From assembly GCA_030867875.1 (NCBI GenBank), contig JAOWCC010000553.1:769001-833000 (forward strand): DNA of 64,000 nucleotides. Direction: 5' to 3'. The notes beneath the pieces are model-generated. The model ran no database searches. It saw only the letters and a program-made list of their open reading frames with translations, and was not told the origin of the DNA. The DNA is from Actinernus sp. WN-2022 (taxonomy: Eukaryota; Cnidaria; Anthozoa; Actiniaria; Actinernidae). Position numbers and translations under genes: made by a program. Below are positions 46,446 to 55,019 of this stretch, piece after piece; positions within the stretch are counted from its first letter, which is position 1, and the number at the start of each line of letters is the position of its first letter.

Positions 46446-49400
46446 ATGGATTCTTGGAGTTATCTAGATGAAGAAGGCAACCCAGTTACCCTCACCCTCG
46501 AAGATGAAAAAGAGGACAATCCCTATGCCATAACCCGTCAGGCGCCGACTCATCCCTCCCCGGGGGGAGACCCTGTGGGAGACCCAGTGGGAGAACCAGT
46601 GGGAGAATCAGTGGGAGAATCAGTGGGAGAACCGATGGGAGACCCAGGGGGAGACCCAGAGGACGAGCTCACGTTAGAAGAAATTAATCCGTGGTACAAC
46701 GCCGAGGATTTGTTTGCCTTCCTGGAAGATGGGGATTTCCCCCCGGGGGTGGCCTCCTCCTCCTCGCAAGAACCGTTTACATTTCCCGAGATGGAGGCTC
46801 TAGAGACCGCTACCACCGAGGAGCAAATAGAAAAAGCCGTCGAGGCGCTGAACCTCCCCGCCGTGCTTCCGGAAGTGACGGACCAAGACCCGAAAAGTTT
46901 ATTTGTTTCAAACTATTGGACAAAACGGTCCCTCAACCTTTTGTGGGGAAAATTCGGTACCAAGCCCCCCAAGAGGAAAGACCACGAGGAGAATCACGAG
47001 GAGGACAACGAGGAGGACCACGAGGAGGAGGACAACGAGGACGATTTTGAGCCGGAGAAATGTCTCCACGACTTGTTTCCCGACGGCAAACGAGTGAGCG
47101 AACAACAGGGAGGAGGAAAAAGGAAAAAAACCAGCGCCGCCGCTACCGTGGAGGAGGAAGAGGATAAGGAGGAAGAAGAGGAGGAGGTCTTTGAACTCCT
47201 ACAAACCCGATCCAGAGCGTGTAAAAAGTTCAAGACGACCTGCAAGGACTACGAACTAAACATAAGGATGCGAGCCCGCGCGACTCTGCCCGAGGTAAGG
47301 ATTGACTACACTATTTTGGCATGACGTCACAGCGCGCGGCGAGGTGGCGCGTAGCGTTAAATCTCCTGTGGCAAGAAGCAGGGGTTCAAGTGCCAAGCGC
47401 ACGGGTTCGAGTTCCCGTGAGGAAATCCAATTTTTTCTTTTCTTTTTTCTTTTTTCTTTTTTTTTTTCTTCTTGATCTTCTCTAGCCGGACTACGCTTTT
47501 TTATTTATTATTTTAAATTTTTTAAATTTCATTTTTTTATAAATTTTTAATTTTTTTAATATTTAATTTTTAAAATTTATTTATGTATTATTTATTTTAT
47601 TTTATTTATTTTATGTATTATTTTTTATGGACAGGCCCTTCAAGACGTCACGGTCGCACTAGAGAGGGTCCTGGAGACCACCCTAGGGGAGGCCGAACCG
47701 CAAGACCGAGTACGCCTGACCCTAGACGCTCCCCATCTGGAGTACCCGTTGTCTTTTCCCTACCTGATGAGGTCCACCCTCACTCCCGCCCTGGTTATGG
47801 CTAGAATTGGGGAGATCACCCAATCGAATGAAGAATTCCTACTGCGGGGCCGTTTCCACATCCATGTGTTTCACGTGAAAATACCCAGAGCGGGAGGAGC
47901 ACGTCCACCCCGTTGCTGTACGACCGACTTGGAAAAATTCAGAAAACTAAAACGAAGCATTGTGAGGATATGCAATGATGATGAATTATGCATGGCCAGA
48001 GGATTGGTCACTGCCCTGGCCAAGGTACAGAACCATCCTCTTTACCTCGAAATAAGGCGAGGGAAACCCCGACAACGGACTCTAGCCTTGGAGCTCCACC
48101 GCCAAGCAGGCGTCCCTCTTCGACGCTGTGGGATCCCGGAGCTCAAACGATTCCAAACCTATTTGGCAGACCAAGGGGTAGAAGTGAATCTGGTCTCCCG
48201 AGAGCACATGAATAGTATTATCTACTCGGGTCACCTCCCTGAGGCCCGCTACCGCGTGTACCTCTACCAAACTGAGAACAACCACTATGACGTCATCAAC
48301 AACATGAGGAGTCTCCTGAATGCCAAATACTTCTGCCCCCTCTGCCAGAAGACCTACAACGACCCTAGACAACACACTTGTGACACGACCTGTGGCTGTT
48401 GTGGGGTCAAGGACTGTTCTCCCCTCGCCCCTGGGGAGAAAATTTCTTGGAGAAAATGTGACCAGTGCCGTTGTTGGTTCAAGAGTGGGGCCTGTTTCGA
48501 GAACCACCTCCGTCACCTCCCCCACCGGACGGGGCATGGGAGCCTCACCACCAGAACATGGAACCAGTGCGAACGGTACACGCGTTGTGCCCAATGTGGG
48601 GTGATGGTGGACCATCCGGCGCGGGGCCTGGTCGGAGTCCACGTGTGCGGAGAATACCGTTGCCGGAGTTGCCAAGCTATTGTCCCCCCGGACCACTTGT
48701 GTACCATGCAAGTGGCGGACCAGAAACTCTCGCGCCTAGCCACAGAAGGAGGAGGAGGAAGAGGAGGTGGGGGAGAAGAAGAAGAAGAAGAAGAAGAAGA
48801 AGAAGAAGATGCCTACGCGTCCCTCCTGGCGGAAGAAGAGGAGACAGAGCAAGCCGCCGCGGAAGACGAGGGAGACAAGTTCCGGTACCTATTCTTTGAC
48901 TTTGAAGCCATGCCCCTGGAAGCGCAACACGTGGTCAACTTTGCGGGGGTCTCGAAAGTGTGCGATCTCTGCGTGACGTCAGACTTACCCACCTGCCCTC
49001 AATGCGGTCCACGGAAAGTAGAGTTCCGAGGCCCCACAGCCCTCACCCAATTCTGCGACTGGCTCTTCTCGGGGGATCACAAAAATTACGTATGCCTGGC
49101 CCACAACGCCATGGGGTACGACTCGTACCCCATCCTGGAGTATCTCTTCAAAAATGCCATAAAACCGAAAGTGCTCTTTCGTGGCGGCAAGGCTATGGTG
49201 GTGGACATCCCCGACTACAAGCTGGTTATCAAAGACTCGTTGCTCTTCATCCCGCTCGCCCTCAAACAATTTCCCGTCACGTTTGGGTTCCAAGCCGAAA
49301 ACCTCAACAAGCTGGATTTTCCCATCTTTTTTAATACGCCAGAACATCAGCAGTACGTGGGACCGCTCCCCGCCCTGCATTATTACGAACCGGAGTCGCT

Positions 49401-51429
49401 GAGCCCGCAAGGCAAAGAAGAACTGGTGGCCTGGCATGCGACCGAACGGGCCCGCGGCGGGGTCTTCGACTTCCAGAAAGAGTTGGCCCTCTATTGCCAT
49501 CGGGATGTGGCCATCTTGCAACGGGCCTGTTTGGCATTCCGGACAATAATGATGAAAGCGGCGGGGATAGACCCCTTTACCAGGACCGTAACCCTCGCCG
49601 CCATGTGCAACCTAGTATTCCGCAAGAAATTCCTCAGACCGAACACCATTGCGGTCTTGCCACGGCTCGGCTACCGGCCCAAGGACGTGCAGTCGGCGTT
49701 GGCGCTCCAATGGTTGGCCTACGTGGAGCGGCGAGACGGAATTCAGATCCAGCACGCGGGCAATTTGGGAGAGAAGCACGTGGGTCCCTACAAACTGGAC
49801 GGGTACCACGCCGCCACCCACACGGTCTACGAAATAAATGGCTGTTTCTGGCACGGCTGCGATCGTTGCAACAACAACCAAGACAGAGTGCATCCCTTAC
49901 TGCACTGTACCATGAGAACGTTGGCCGACCGGACCCGGGACAAAATGTTGTACCTGAGTCAGCAAGGGTACCGCGTGGTCCCGATCAGGGAGTGTGAAAT
50001 TCGTGTGGCCATGGCCTTGGATCCGACCATCGTCGCCCTAGCGCCCATCCCTCAAGCCCAGCTTCCCCTCGACCCCAAGAAAGCGTTCTTTGGAGGGCGA
50101 ACCAATGGGATCAAGACTTACTGGGAAGCGAGCGAGGGAGAATGGGGGAGAGAATGGATGGAGGCGTTGGATGTGTGCTCCCTGTACCCCTGGGTGCAAA
50201 AAACACAACGATTCCCGCTGGGTCATCCAGAAATCCTCACCGACAATCTAGACCCTACCCTCCCGTACGAGGGGTTAATTCATCTGAAGATTCTACCGCC
50301 ACGCCACCTGTTTTTCCCGGTCCTCCCAACGCACGTGGGTGAGAAACTGTTGTTTACCCTCTGCCGGACCTGCGCCGACGAAAAGAACCAGTCCCCCTGC
50401 GCACACGACGACGAGGCCCGGGCTTTGACAGGCACTTGGGTGAGCCACGAACTTCACGAAGCCCTGCGCCAAGGCTACCGGGTCCTGGAAATGTACCGGG
50501 TATGGCATTATCCCGAGTCGGAACAGTACGATCCCGCCACCGGGACCCGGGGTTTGTTCACGGGCTACGTGAACACTTTCCTCAAGATGAAACAGGAAGC
50601 GAGCGGGTGGCCGCCCGGGTGTCACACCGACGCCGAGAAAGCCTCTTTTATAGAGAATTACCGGGTAGCCACGGGGATTTTACTGGAGTGGGACAAGATT
50701 GCGTTCAACGCGGGGATGCGGGCCCTGGCGAAATGGATGCTCAACACGTTGTGGGGCAAGTTCGGCCAGAAGCAGAACCCTCGGAAGTCGGAGTACGTCA
50801 CCGAGTTGGACCGCTACTTTGAGCTCATGATGAGTGACGAGTTTGAAGTGCAGGACATTTTGTTTGTGCACGAAGACATGGTACAGGTCCACTACAACAC
50901 CACCCCCCATTACGTGGACTCCAACCCCCACACCAACGTCGTGTTTGCCGCCTACACCACAGCCCACGCACGCCTGAAACTCTATTCGTACCTCCACCTC
51001 TTGAAGGACCGCATCGTCTACCACGATACGGACAGCATCTACTTCACACAGAAAGTAGGCCAAGTGGCGCCCCCAGTCGGTCGATTTCTAGGCGACATGA
51101 CCAACGAGCTGAAAGAAGGCGAACAGATTGTCCGTTTTGCCTGTACCGGGCCCAAGAGCTACGGGTACGAAACGAGTCAAGGCCGTACCGTCTGCAAGGT
51201 GAAAGGAATACGCCTCAACGTGAGAAATCGGGCGATCGTCAACCTCGAGACCATGGTAGCCATGGTGCAAGGTCAAGGGGAGACCACACGGACGGTGGTG
51301 ACGCCGCACGCCATCCACCGCAACACCCAAGACCGGACGTTGCACACCCGCCCAGAGACCAAGACCTTCAAGGTGACCTACGACAAGAGGGTTCTCCACG
51401 GCTACCAGAGCTACCCTTACGGCTACTGA
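46446..51429 (+). CDS. polB: Protein-primed family B DNA polymerase (two-exon)
   Basis: It copies the viral genome from a protein primer. Exon 1 is 46446-47294 and exon 2 is 47635-51429. The donor GAG|GTAAGG and acceptor TGGACAG join in phase 0, giving about 1547 residues. Exon 1 is acidic with GEPVGES repeats. Exon 2 opens upstream of the first ATG-like codon with the conserved LTLDAPHLEYP segment. Landmarks: Cys-rich fingers from about residue 517, a Glu run, exonuclease DFE at 705, HN at 774, YCHRD at 903-907, a Vsr-like nuclease insert (LDGYH at 1004, EINGCFWHGC at 1016), motif A DVCSLYP at 1129, motif B KWMLNTLWGKFG at 1316, motif C DTDS at 1414. All catalytic residues are present. AATAAA follows at 51469. 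Confidence 0.9.
46573..46650 (+). repeat. 12-bp minisatellite in PolB exon 1
   Basis: Tandem units of about 12 bp (gtgggagaaccagtgggagaa type) encode GDPVGEP/GESVGE repeats. The unit resembles the GTGGGGGTCCC repeats in the genes at 52262-52313 and 61318-61372. Confidence 0.75.
47295..47634 (+). other. PolB intron, 340 bp, AT-rich
   Basis: It starts GTAAGG and ends TATGGACAG. The 3-prime part is almost only A and T (47430-47625). It carries stops in the reading frames, and removing it joins two coding stretches without changing phase. It contains the tRNA-like sequence of the next entry. Confidence 0.75.
47338..47436 (+). ncRNA. tRNA-Ser-like Pol III transcript candidate in the PolB intron
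   Basis: The 5-prime end GGCGAGGTGGCGCGTAGCGT resembles the start of eukaryotic tRNA-Ser (CGAGGTGGCCGAGTGGTTAA type). A hairpin CTCCTG / CAGGGG stands where the anticodon arm would be. A T-arm-like hairpin CACGGG / CCCGTG holds the B box GGTTCGAGTTC (47404-47414). TTTTTT follows at 47431-47436, a Pol III terminator. The acceptor stem does not pair and the T-loop has one extra base, so it is not a working tRNA. The layout (internal A/B boxes, terminator, near the early region) recalls adenovirus VA RNAs. A tRNA-derived SINE fragment is the main alternative. Confidence 0.45.
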
Positions 51430-51468
51430 AAGAAAACAAAGAGACTCTAGAGGAAATATTTTTATTGC

Positions 51469-51474
51469 AATAAA
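51469..51474 (+). terminator. Polyadenylation signal of PolB
   Basis: AATAAA begins 40 bases after the PolB stop codon on the plus strand. It faces the minus-strand signal at 51515-51520, so the two transcription units end tail to tail. Confidence 0.75.
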
Positions 51475-51514
51475 TAGTTCAGTTCCTTTGAGCTGTGATA
51501 CCAAAGTCTCAGTC

Positions 51515-51520
51515 TTTATT
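51515..51520 (-). terminator. Polyadenylation signal of the leftmost late unit
   Basis: TTTATT on the plus strand is AATAAA on the minus strand, lying directly after the last codons of the 88-residue gene. It would serve that gene and possibly the core-protein block upstream. Confidence 0.7.
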
Positions 51521-51787
51521 TTAGAGGAACTCCATCTTGTAAGGTTGGAGTCTTGGATGCTTGCGCAGAAATCCTTCCCAAATACAAATATGATAGACCA
51601 ACATCACATAGTGTCCATAATAGGTTCCTTCGCAGTCGCTCACCACATACTGCTTCCTTTCGCCTTCGCTCAGGTATTCTTCCATCCAGTTCCCAAATGT
51701 AGAATAGCACATGTGGCACTCGCCCACAATGACATCGCCGCCGCCCTCAGCTCCATAGCAAGTAATATCTAGACCCATGATGTTCAC
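51521..51787 (-). CDS. Small MGLDI...SDCEG protein
   Basis: An 88-codon frame from ATG 51787, or 85 from the second ATG at 51778 (MGLDITCYG). It contains ECHMCYSTFGNWMEEYLSEG, then QYVVSDCEGTYYGHYV and a basic end RKHPRLQPYK. The MGLDI start, aromatic-W middle and SDCEG motif resemble small hypothetical proteins of phages and bacteria. That is recognition of a pattern, not a computed match. Four Cys and one His could bind metal. It ends at its own polyadenylation signal, converging on PolB. Function unknown. Confidence 0.6.
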   Translation of the reverse strand: MNIMGLDITCYGAEGGGDVIVGECHMCYSTFGNWMEEYLSEGERKQYVVSDCEGTYYGHYVMLVYHICIWEGFLRKHPRLQPYKMEFL

Positions 51788-51838
51788 CGCTTGAAGAGTA
51801 ACGCGTAATGAGTGAGAATTGTCAAAGTATTTTTTTCT

Positions 51839-52186
51839 TTAAGTCTTTTTCTTCAGGTGTTTGACGGTCCACCGGCTGATACTCTTGCCTTGGCGCTTGC
51901 CCGACGTGGTCGTCGTTCGGATCGTTGTTTCGGTACGGCCGTCTTTCGATTTTCGGCTCGTGATCTTGCGCACGGTTTGCGTCCCCCCTGTCTGGGCTTT
52001 CTTTTTCTTTTGCGCCTTATACTTTTTCTGTATTTGCGTTACCGCCCGGGCGGTCCTGCTGGGTTTTTTACCTACCACGGTATGGCGGGGTATTCTCTTC
52101 TTGGGCATCGTCTTCCCTGCGGTGGCGACACGGCGTTGCCAGGGGGCTTGTCCCATCCCCGCGGGTCTCATTAGGGTTCGTGCCAT
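51839..52186 (-). CDS. Basic core-like virion protein A
   Basis: 115 residues, very rich in K, R, T and S (RTARAVTQIQKKYKAQKKKK, then TRWTVK-like ISRWTVKHLKKK at the end). It probably binds and condenses viral DNA, like adenovirus pVII or mu. It shares IQxKYK, the QTG box and the SxxRWTVKxxKKK tail with the 96-residue protein at 52985-53275, so the two are paralogues. It lies 19 nt after the 271-codon gene. The DNA-binding role is inference from composition. Confidence 0.65.
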   Translation of the reverse strand: MARTLMRPAGMGQAPWQRRVATAGKTMPKKRIPRHTVVGKKPSRTARAVTQIQKKYKAQKKKKAQTGGTQTVRKITSRKSKDGRTETTIRTTTTSGKRQGKSISRWTVKHLKKKT

Positions 52187-52205
52187 GGCGTTAATGAAGG
52201 GGGAT

Positions 52206-52988
52206 TTAAAAAGGACGCCAATTTAAAGACGGTTTTTCGGCGGAGCCTGTGCCAAAAGAGAGGCGGCGGCTACCCCCACGGGGACCCCCACGGGGACCCC
52301 CACGGGAAAAGGCTTTGTAGGGGGTCCTGGAGAACGGTGTTTCCTCTCGGTGGGGTGGGGGCTCTTTGTAGGGGATATCTTCTGGAAGCGTTGCGGTTCG
52401 TTTAGGCCGGGGCGTGTACTCTTTCTTCTTGGAGATGAGATCGCGGGGGTGGCGGACGAGATCTTTAGGAATTTTTTCTTCCGCTAGAAATTGCATGAAA
52501 TCACGGTAGCCGGGCGATGTGCGGGTGGAAGAAGGATGCACAGCCTCTTTAATCAGATCGGAAATTTGACTGCCCGGCAGGGTTTGCCCATAGAGTTTCA
52601 CTTCCCCTTGCGCATTCCAGGTAATTTTCTGGGCTCCTTTCAACTTCAACAGATTGACCAGCACCGACGCTAAAGGTTTGCTGGAGGGGGGAACTTTTCG
52701 CAAAGCGCCCCTTTGGCTCTGGGTTAACACTTTGGCTGCCACGGCCATGAAGGGACTAGGCTCAATGGTTTCGCGACGTCGGACGTATTTTTGGAGTAAA
52801 TCTTGAAACTGGTCGGCGCTTGCCGGTTTCTCTGGGTTTTCTAGGACCTGCGCCATGGCCGTTTGGTACTGACTGAGCACTTTAACCCCTTTGGTCGTGT
52901 CCACACGAAGCTGTTGTTCCAACCACCGCATAGACTCTTCCGGCACCAAGACCATGCGCATAGGGTTCTTCCCCTCGGCCTCTTTCAT
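52206..52988 (-). CDS. Conserved minor virion protein (LVPEE family)
   Basis: An ATG at 52988 overlaps the upstream stop as ATGA. An earlier ATG at 53021 would give 271 residues. The N-terminus MRMVLVPEESMRWLEQQLRV, the middle GAQKITWNAQGEVKLYGQTL followed by PGSQISDLIKEAV, and PGYRDFMQFLAEEKIPKDLV match, from memory, a protein found in most metazoan Polinton/adintovirus gene sets next to the capsid genes. The C-terminal 60 residues are disordered with a RGGPRGGPRGGS repeat from a 12-bp minisatellite. Its molecular role is not known to me. A structural or scaffold role is likely from context. Confidence 0.6.
   Translation of the reverse strand: MKEAEGKNPMRMVLVPEESMRWLEQQLRVDTTKGVKVLSQYQTAMAQVLENPEKPASADQFQDLLQKYVRRRETIEPSPFMAVAAKVLTQSQRGALRKVPPSSKPLASVLVNLLKLKGAQKITWNAQGEVKLYGQTLPGSQISDLIKEAVHPSSTRTSPGYRDFMQFLAEEKIPKDLVRHPRDLISKKKEYTPRPKRTATLPEDIPYKEPPPHREETPFSRTPYKAFSRGGPRGGPRGGSRRLSFGTGSAEKPSLNWRPF
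52262..52313 (-). repeat. GTGGGGGTCCCC minisatellite in the LVPEE gene
   Basis: About three to four tandem 12-bp units encode RGGP. On the plus strand the unit reads acggggaccccc. The same unit recurs at 61318-61372 in the opposite coding sense. Confidence 0.8.
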
Positions 52989-53275
52989 CGCTTTTTTCGT
53001 TTGTGTCGCTTCACGGTCCATCGCGTCACGGAAATTCCCACTGGGGCTGCTGGAGGGTGGTGTGGGGACCGCTTCCTTTTCCCTGTCTGGGATTTCTTCT
53101 TGGGCGGCAACGTCTTATACTTTCTTTGGATTTTCTTCGCCGCCCGCACGGTCCTGCTGACTTTTTTTCCCGGCAGGGTTTGGCGTTGTCTTTTTCGAAG
53201 ACGGGCTAAAAACAATTGCCACCGGGCCGGGTCTGTACCCTCGGGTACCGGCCAGTTGCGGATTGGTTGGACCAT
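52985..53275 (-). CDS. Basic core-like virion protein B
   Basis: 96 residues, starting MVQPIRNWPVPEGTDPARWQ and then basic (KVSRTVRAAKKIQRKYK, SQTGKRKR, VTRWTVKRHKRKK). It is a shorter paralogue of the protein at 51839-52186. The start codon directly follows the stop of the upstream gene (TGAATG), and its stop overlaps the next start (ATGA), so translation coupling is possible. It probably packages DNA. This is inferred. Confidence 0.65.
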   Translation of the reverse strand: MVQPIRNWPVPEGTDPARWQLFLARLRKRQRQTLPGKKVSRTVRAAKKIQRKYKTLPPKKKSQTGKRKRSPHHPPAAPVGISVTRWTVKRHKRKKR

Positions 53276-53887
53276 TCAGGACCAGATATAAGGTTGACTC
53301 AGGTATTGGGCGTACTCTTCCGGGGAAGGGTCTATTGGCGCGGGGTAGGCTGTGTCAAAATAACCTCCGGCTTGCTCCAGCTCTTTCTTGACCCTTAAAC
53401 GTAATCCTCTACGGAACAACGACCCCTCTGACGCAACGTACCCTCCGGCTTGCTCCAGAGCTTTCTTGACTCCGTAGCCCACACCTCCACTGATGGCTCC
53501 AGCGGCCACGGCTTTGCCAGCAAGAACGGCGGCAGCAATGAGGGCAGCGGTCGTGAAAATGAACCCTCCTCGCTGGCCCACGGCCTTTTTAAGCTTGGCT
53601 TTCTGCAACGCTGTCGAGGAGGAGAGCAGAATCCTTTTCCTCACGGTCGGCGACAGGGCTTTGTTGGCTATTTTTCGAAGTTTCGCCTTGATGGGGGCAA
53701 AAGTTTTCTTCGCACGGGCGCCTATCGGAAAAGTCCCGAGCAAGGCGTTGTGCACCACTTCGCTGACGGCGTTGATTTGATGTTGGCTCGCGGCCCTGAT
53801 GAGTTTCTTTTTCTGCCCGAGATCCGCTTTGGCAAATTGACGGAGGAACGTGGCGCTGCGTTGAAGCAAGGGGGAGGCCATCACCAC
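53276..53887 (-). CDS. Conserved minor virion protein with GG sites and glycine-rich helix
   Basis: 203 residues, or 201 from the next ATG. The N-terminus FLRQFAKADLGQKKKLIRAA, QINAVSEVVHNALLGTFP, a basic stretch AKLRKIANKALS, and then GQRGGFIFTTAALIAAAVLA (hydrophobic, possibly membrane-active) follow a pattern I know from many metazoan Polinton-class elements. Near the end an internal repeat gives VKKALEQAGGYV and VKKELEQAGGYF, about 27 codons apart. The GG-x sites after Q or A are plausible targets of the adenain-like protease. Likely a capsid-associated protein. Confidence 0.65.
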   Translation of the reverse strand: MVMASPLLQRSATFLRQFAKADLGQKKKLIRAASQHQINAVSEVVHNALLGTFPIGARAKKTFAPIKAKLRKIANKALSPTVRKRILLSSSTALQKAKLKKAVGQRGGFIFTTAALIAAAVLAGKAVAAGAISGGVGYGVKKALEQAGGYVASEGSLFRRGLRLRVKKELEQAGGYFDTAYPAPIDPSPEEYAQYLSQPYIWS

Positions 53888-53911
53888 AACTGAACGGATT
53901 CCCTGGGGGGC

Positions 53912-54961
53912 CTAGCCTATAAAGTTAACCCATTCCACTTTGTTCAGGACCTCTTCGACACGGCTGTTCAGAGACTTCCGGGAGCGCTGTAAAGCACCCC
54001 CGCGTTGCCCTGAAAAAGGGGGATGGAAGGTTGTTTTGTTGTTGGGCCTCTTCCACACCGCCCCACGAAGTGATTGGGATGGGCCGCGGTCCTTTGTTTT
54101 TTTCGCTCTTTTAGCCGTCTTCTTCTTGGAGCCTCCTAGTTGTTGTAGCGTTTTGGCAGCCCTGGTTAAAAAACCGGTTTTTCTTCGTTGTCGGTACAGC
54201 GCGTTGGTGATGCTGCCCAGGGCGTCCACCTCACGGCTTGCCTTGGGTGTTAACAATGACTTTTTCACTGCTGGCCACGTCATTTTCAGTGCCGCCCAAA
54301 GTCCTGCCCCCTTTTGATCCTCCTCCAGCACATAGGCGTGATGTTGTTTTCCCTCCTCGGAGAAAATGTTGGTGCGCAACCGGATTTGGGGCGGGGTCCG
54401 GGGGTGGAGGTCGAAGAGGAGGTAGCCAAAGGGGCGTTGGGTCGCGTCCTGGTAGGCCCGCATCACCGCCGGTACTTGCCCCGGAAAGGCTTGCTCGGCC
54501 AATTTCCGGACTTGCAACGAATCCCGAGCGTTTTTAAAAGCCACCAGGTAGTGCGCGTTGATGGAAATGGTGCGCGCGTACTTGCCTGGGGGGAAAATGT
54601 TCTGGGTCAGGTACAGCACCGTAATGTTGCGGTGGTGCGAGCCTTTGGTGAACAGGTCCACCACCCGCTCGTCCTTGGAGCCTTCTTTCATCAAATCGTC
54701 CAGGATCAAGAGACCCGGCTTGCCGCGAAAGGGGGCGTACGGGTCGTCGGGAAGCCCCTCCACAAATTTCACCCCCAATTGTTTCTGCAGGGCAGTGAAC
54801 CGGGGTTGCCAAGCGCTGCCATAGCAGTACACGATCGTGAGGGGCTGCTGGGTAAAATGGGATTTCGCGTGGTGCAGAAGTCTTTCGGTGAACACCGTTT
54901 TCCCCGATTGACTTTGACCCGTGATCAAGATATTGCAGGGCGTTTGGAAACGGACATCCAT
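53912..54961 (-). CDS. Genome-packaging ATPase (FtsK/HerA-type, A32-like)
   Basis: It powers loading of viral DNA into the capsid. Residues 15-22 are the Walker A GQSQSGKT, 84-89 the Walker B LLILDD, and 119-121 a TQN sensor. Residues 1-225 are the family core. The remaining about 120 residues are an unusual basic extension (TRAAKTLQQLGGSKKK, GQRGGALQRSRK) with GG motifs like those of the virion proteins, so a fused core protein or protease-cleaved tail is possible. Downstream it is 24 nt from the 203-residue gene. A TAAAATAAAA stretch upstream (55010-55020) may act as its promoter. Confidence 0.9.
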   Translation of the reverse strand: MDVRFQTPCNILITGQSQSGKTVFTERLLHHAKSHFTQQPLTIVYCYGSAWQPRFTALQKQLGVKFVEGLPDDPYAPFRGKPGLLILDDLMKEGSKDERVVDLFTKGSHHRNITVLYLTQNIFPPGKYARTISINAHYLVAFKNARDSLQVRKLAEQAFPGQVPAVMRAYQDATQRPFGYLLFDLHPRTPPQIRLRTNIFSEEGKQHHAYVLEEDQKGAGLWAALKMTWPAVKKSLLTPKASREVDALGSITNALYRQRRKTGFLTRAAKTLQQLGGSKKKTAKRAKKTKDRGPSQSLRGAVWKRPNNKTTFHPPFSGQRGGALQRSRKSLNSRVEEVLNKVEWVNFIG

Positions 54962-55013
54962 CGTGCCTCACACCCTTCCCAAGAATAACAAGACATAGAG
55001 GTGGGGAACTTGT

Positions 55014-55019
55014 TTTATT
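55014..55019 (-). terminator. Polyadenylation signal after the protease gene
   Basis: AATAAA on the minus strand overlaps the end of the protease frame. It would end the capsid-protease transcript and separate it from the ATPase unit. Confidence 0.65.

Noticed and set aside
46550..47245. Minus-strand and alternative-frame ORFs across PolB exon 1 (for example 46550-46816 and 46994-47245)
   Set aside because: These are shadows of the repeat and acidic coding sequence; they are low-complexity Ser, Pro or Leu products.
47749..51429. PolB starting at 47749 (TTG) as a 1226-residue unspliced protein
   Set aside because: TTG is not a normal eukaryotic start, the conserved N-terminal segment lies upstream of it, and the frame is open back to a splice acceptor at 47634.
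48082..51504. Long minus-strand frames opposite PolB (for example 48082-48711, 48985-49521, 51088-51504)
   Set aside because: GC-rich codon bias of PolB leaves open antisense frames; none has a domain or its own signals.
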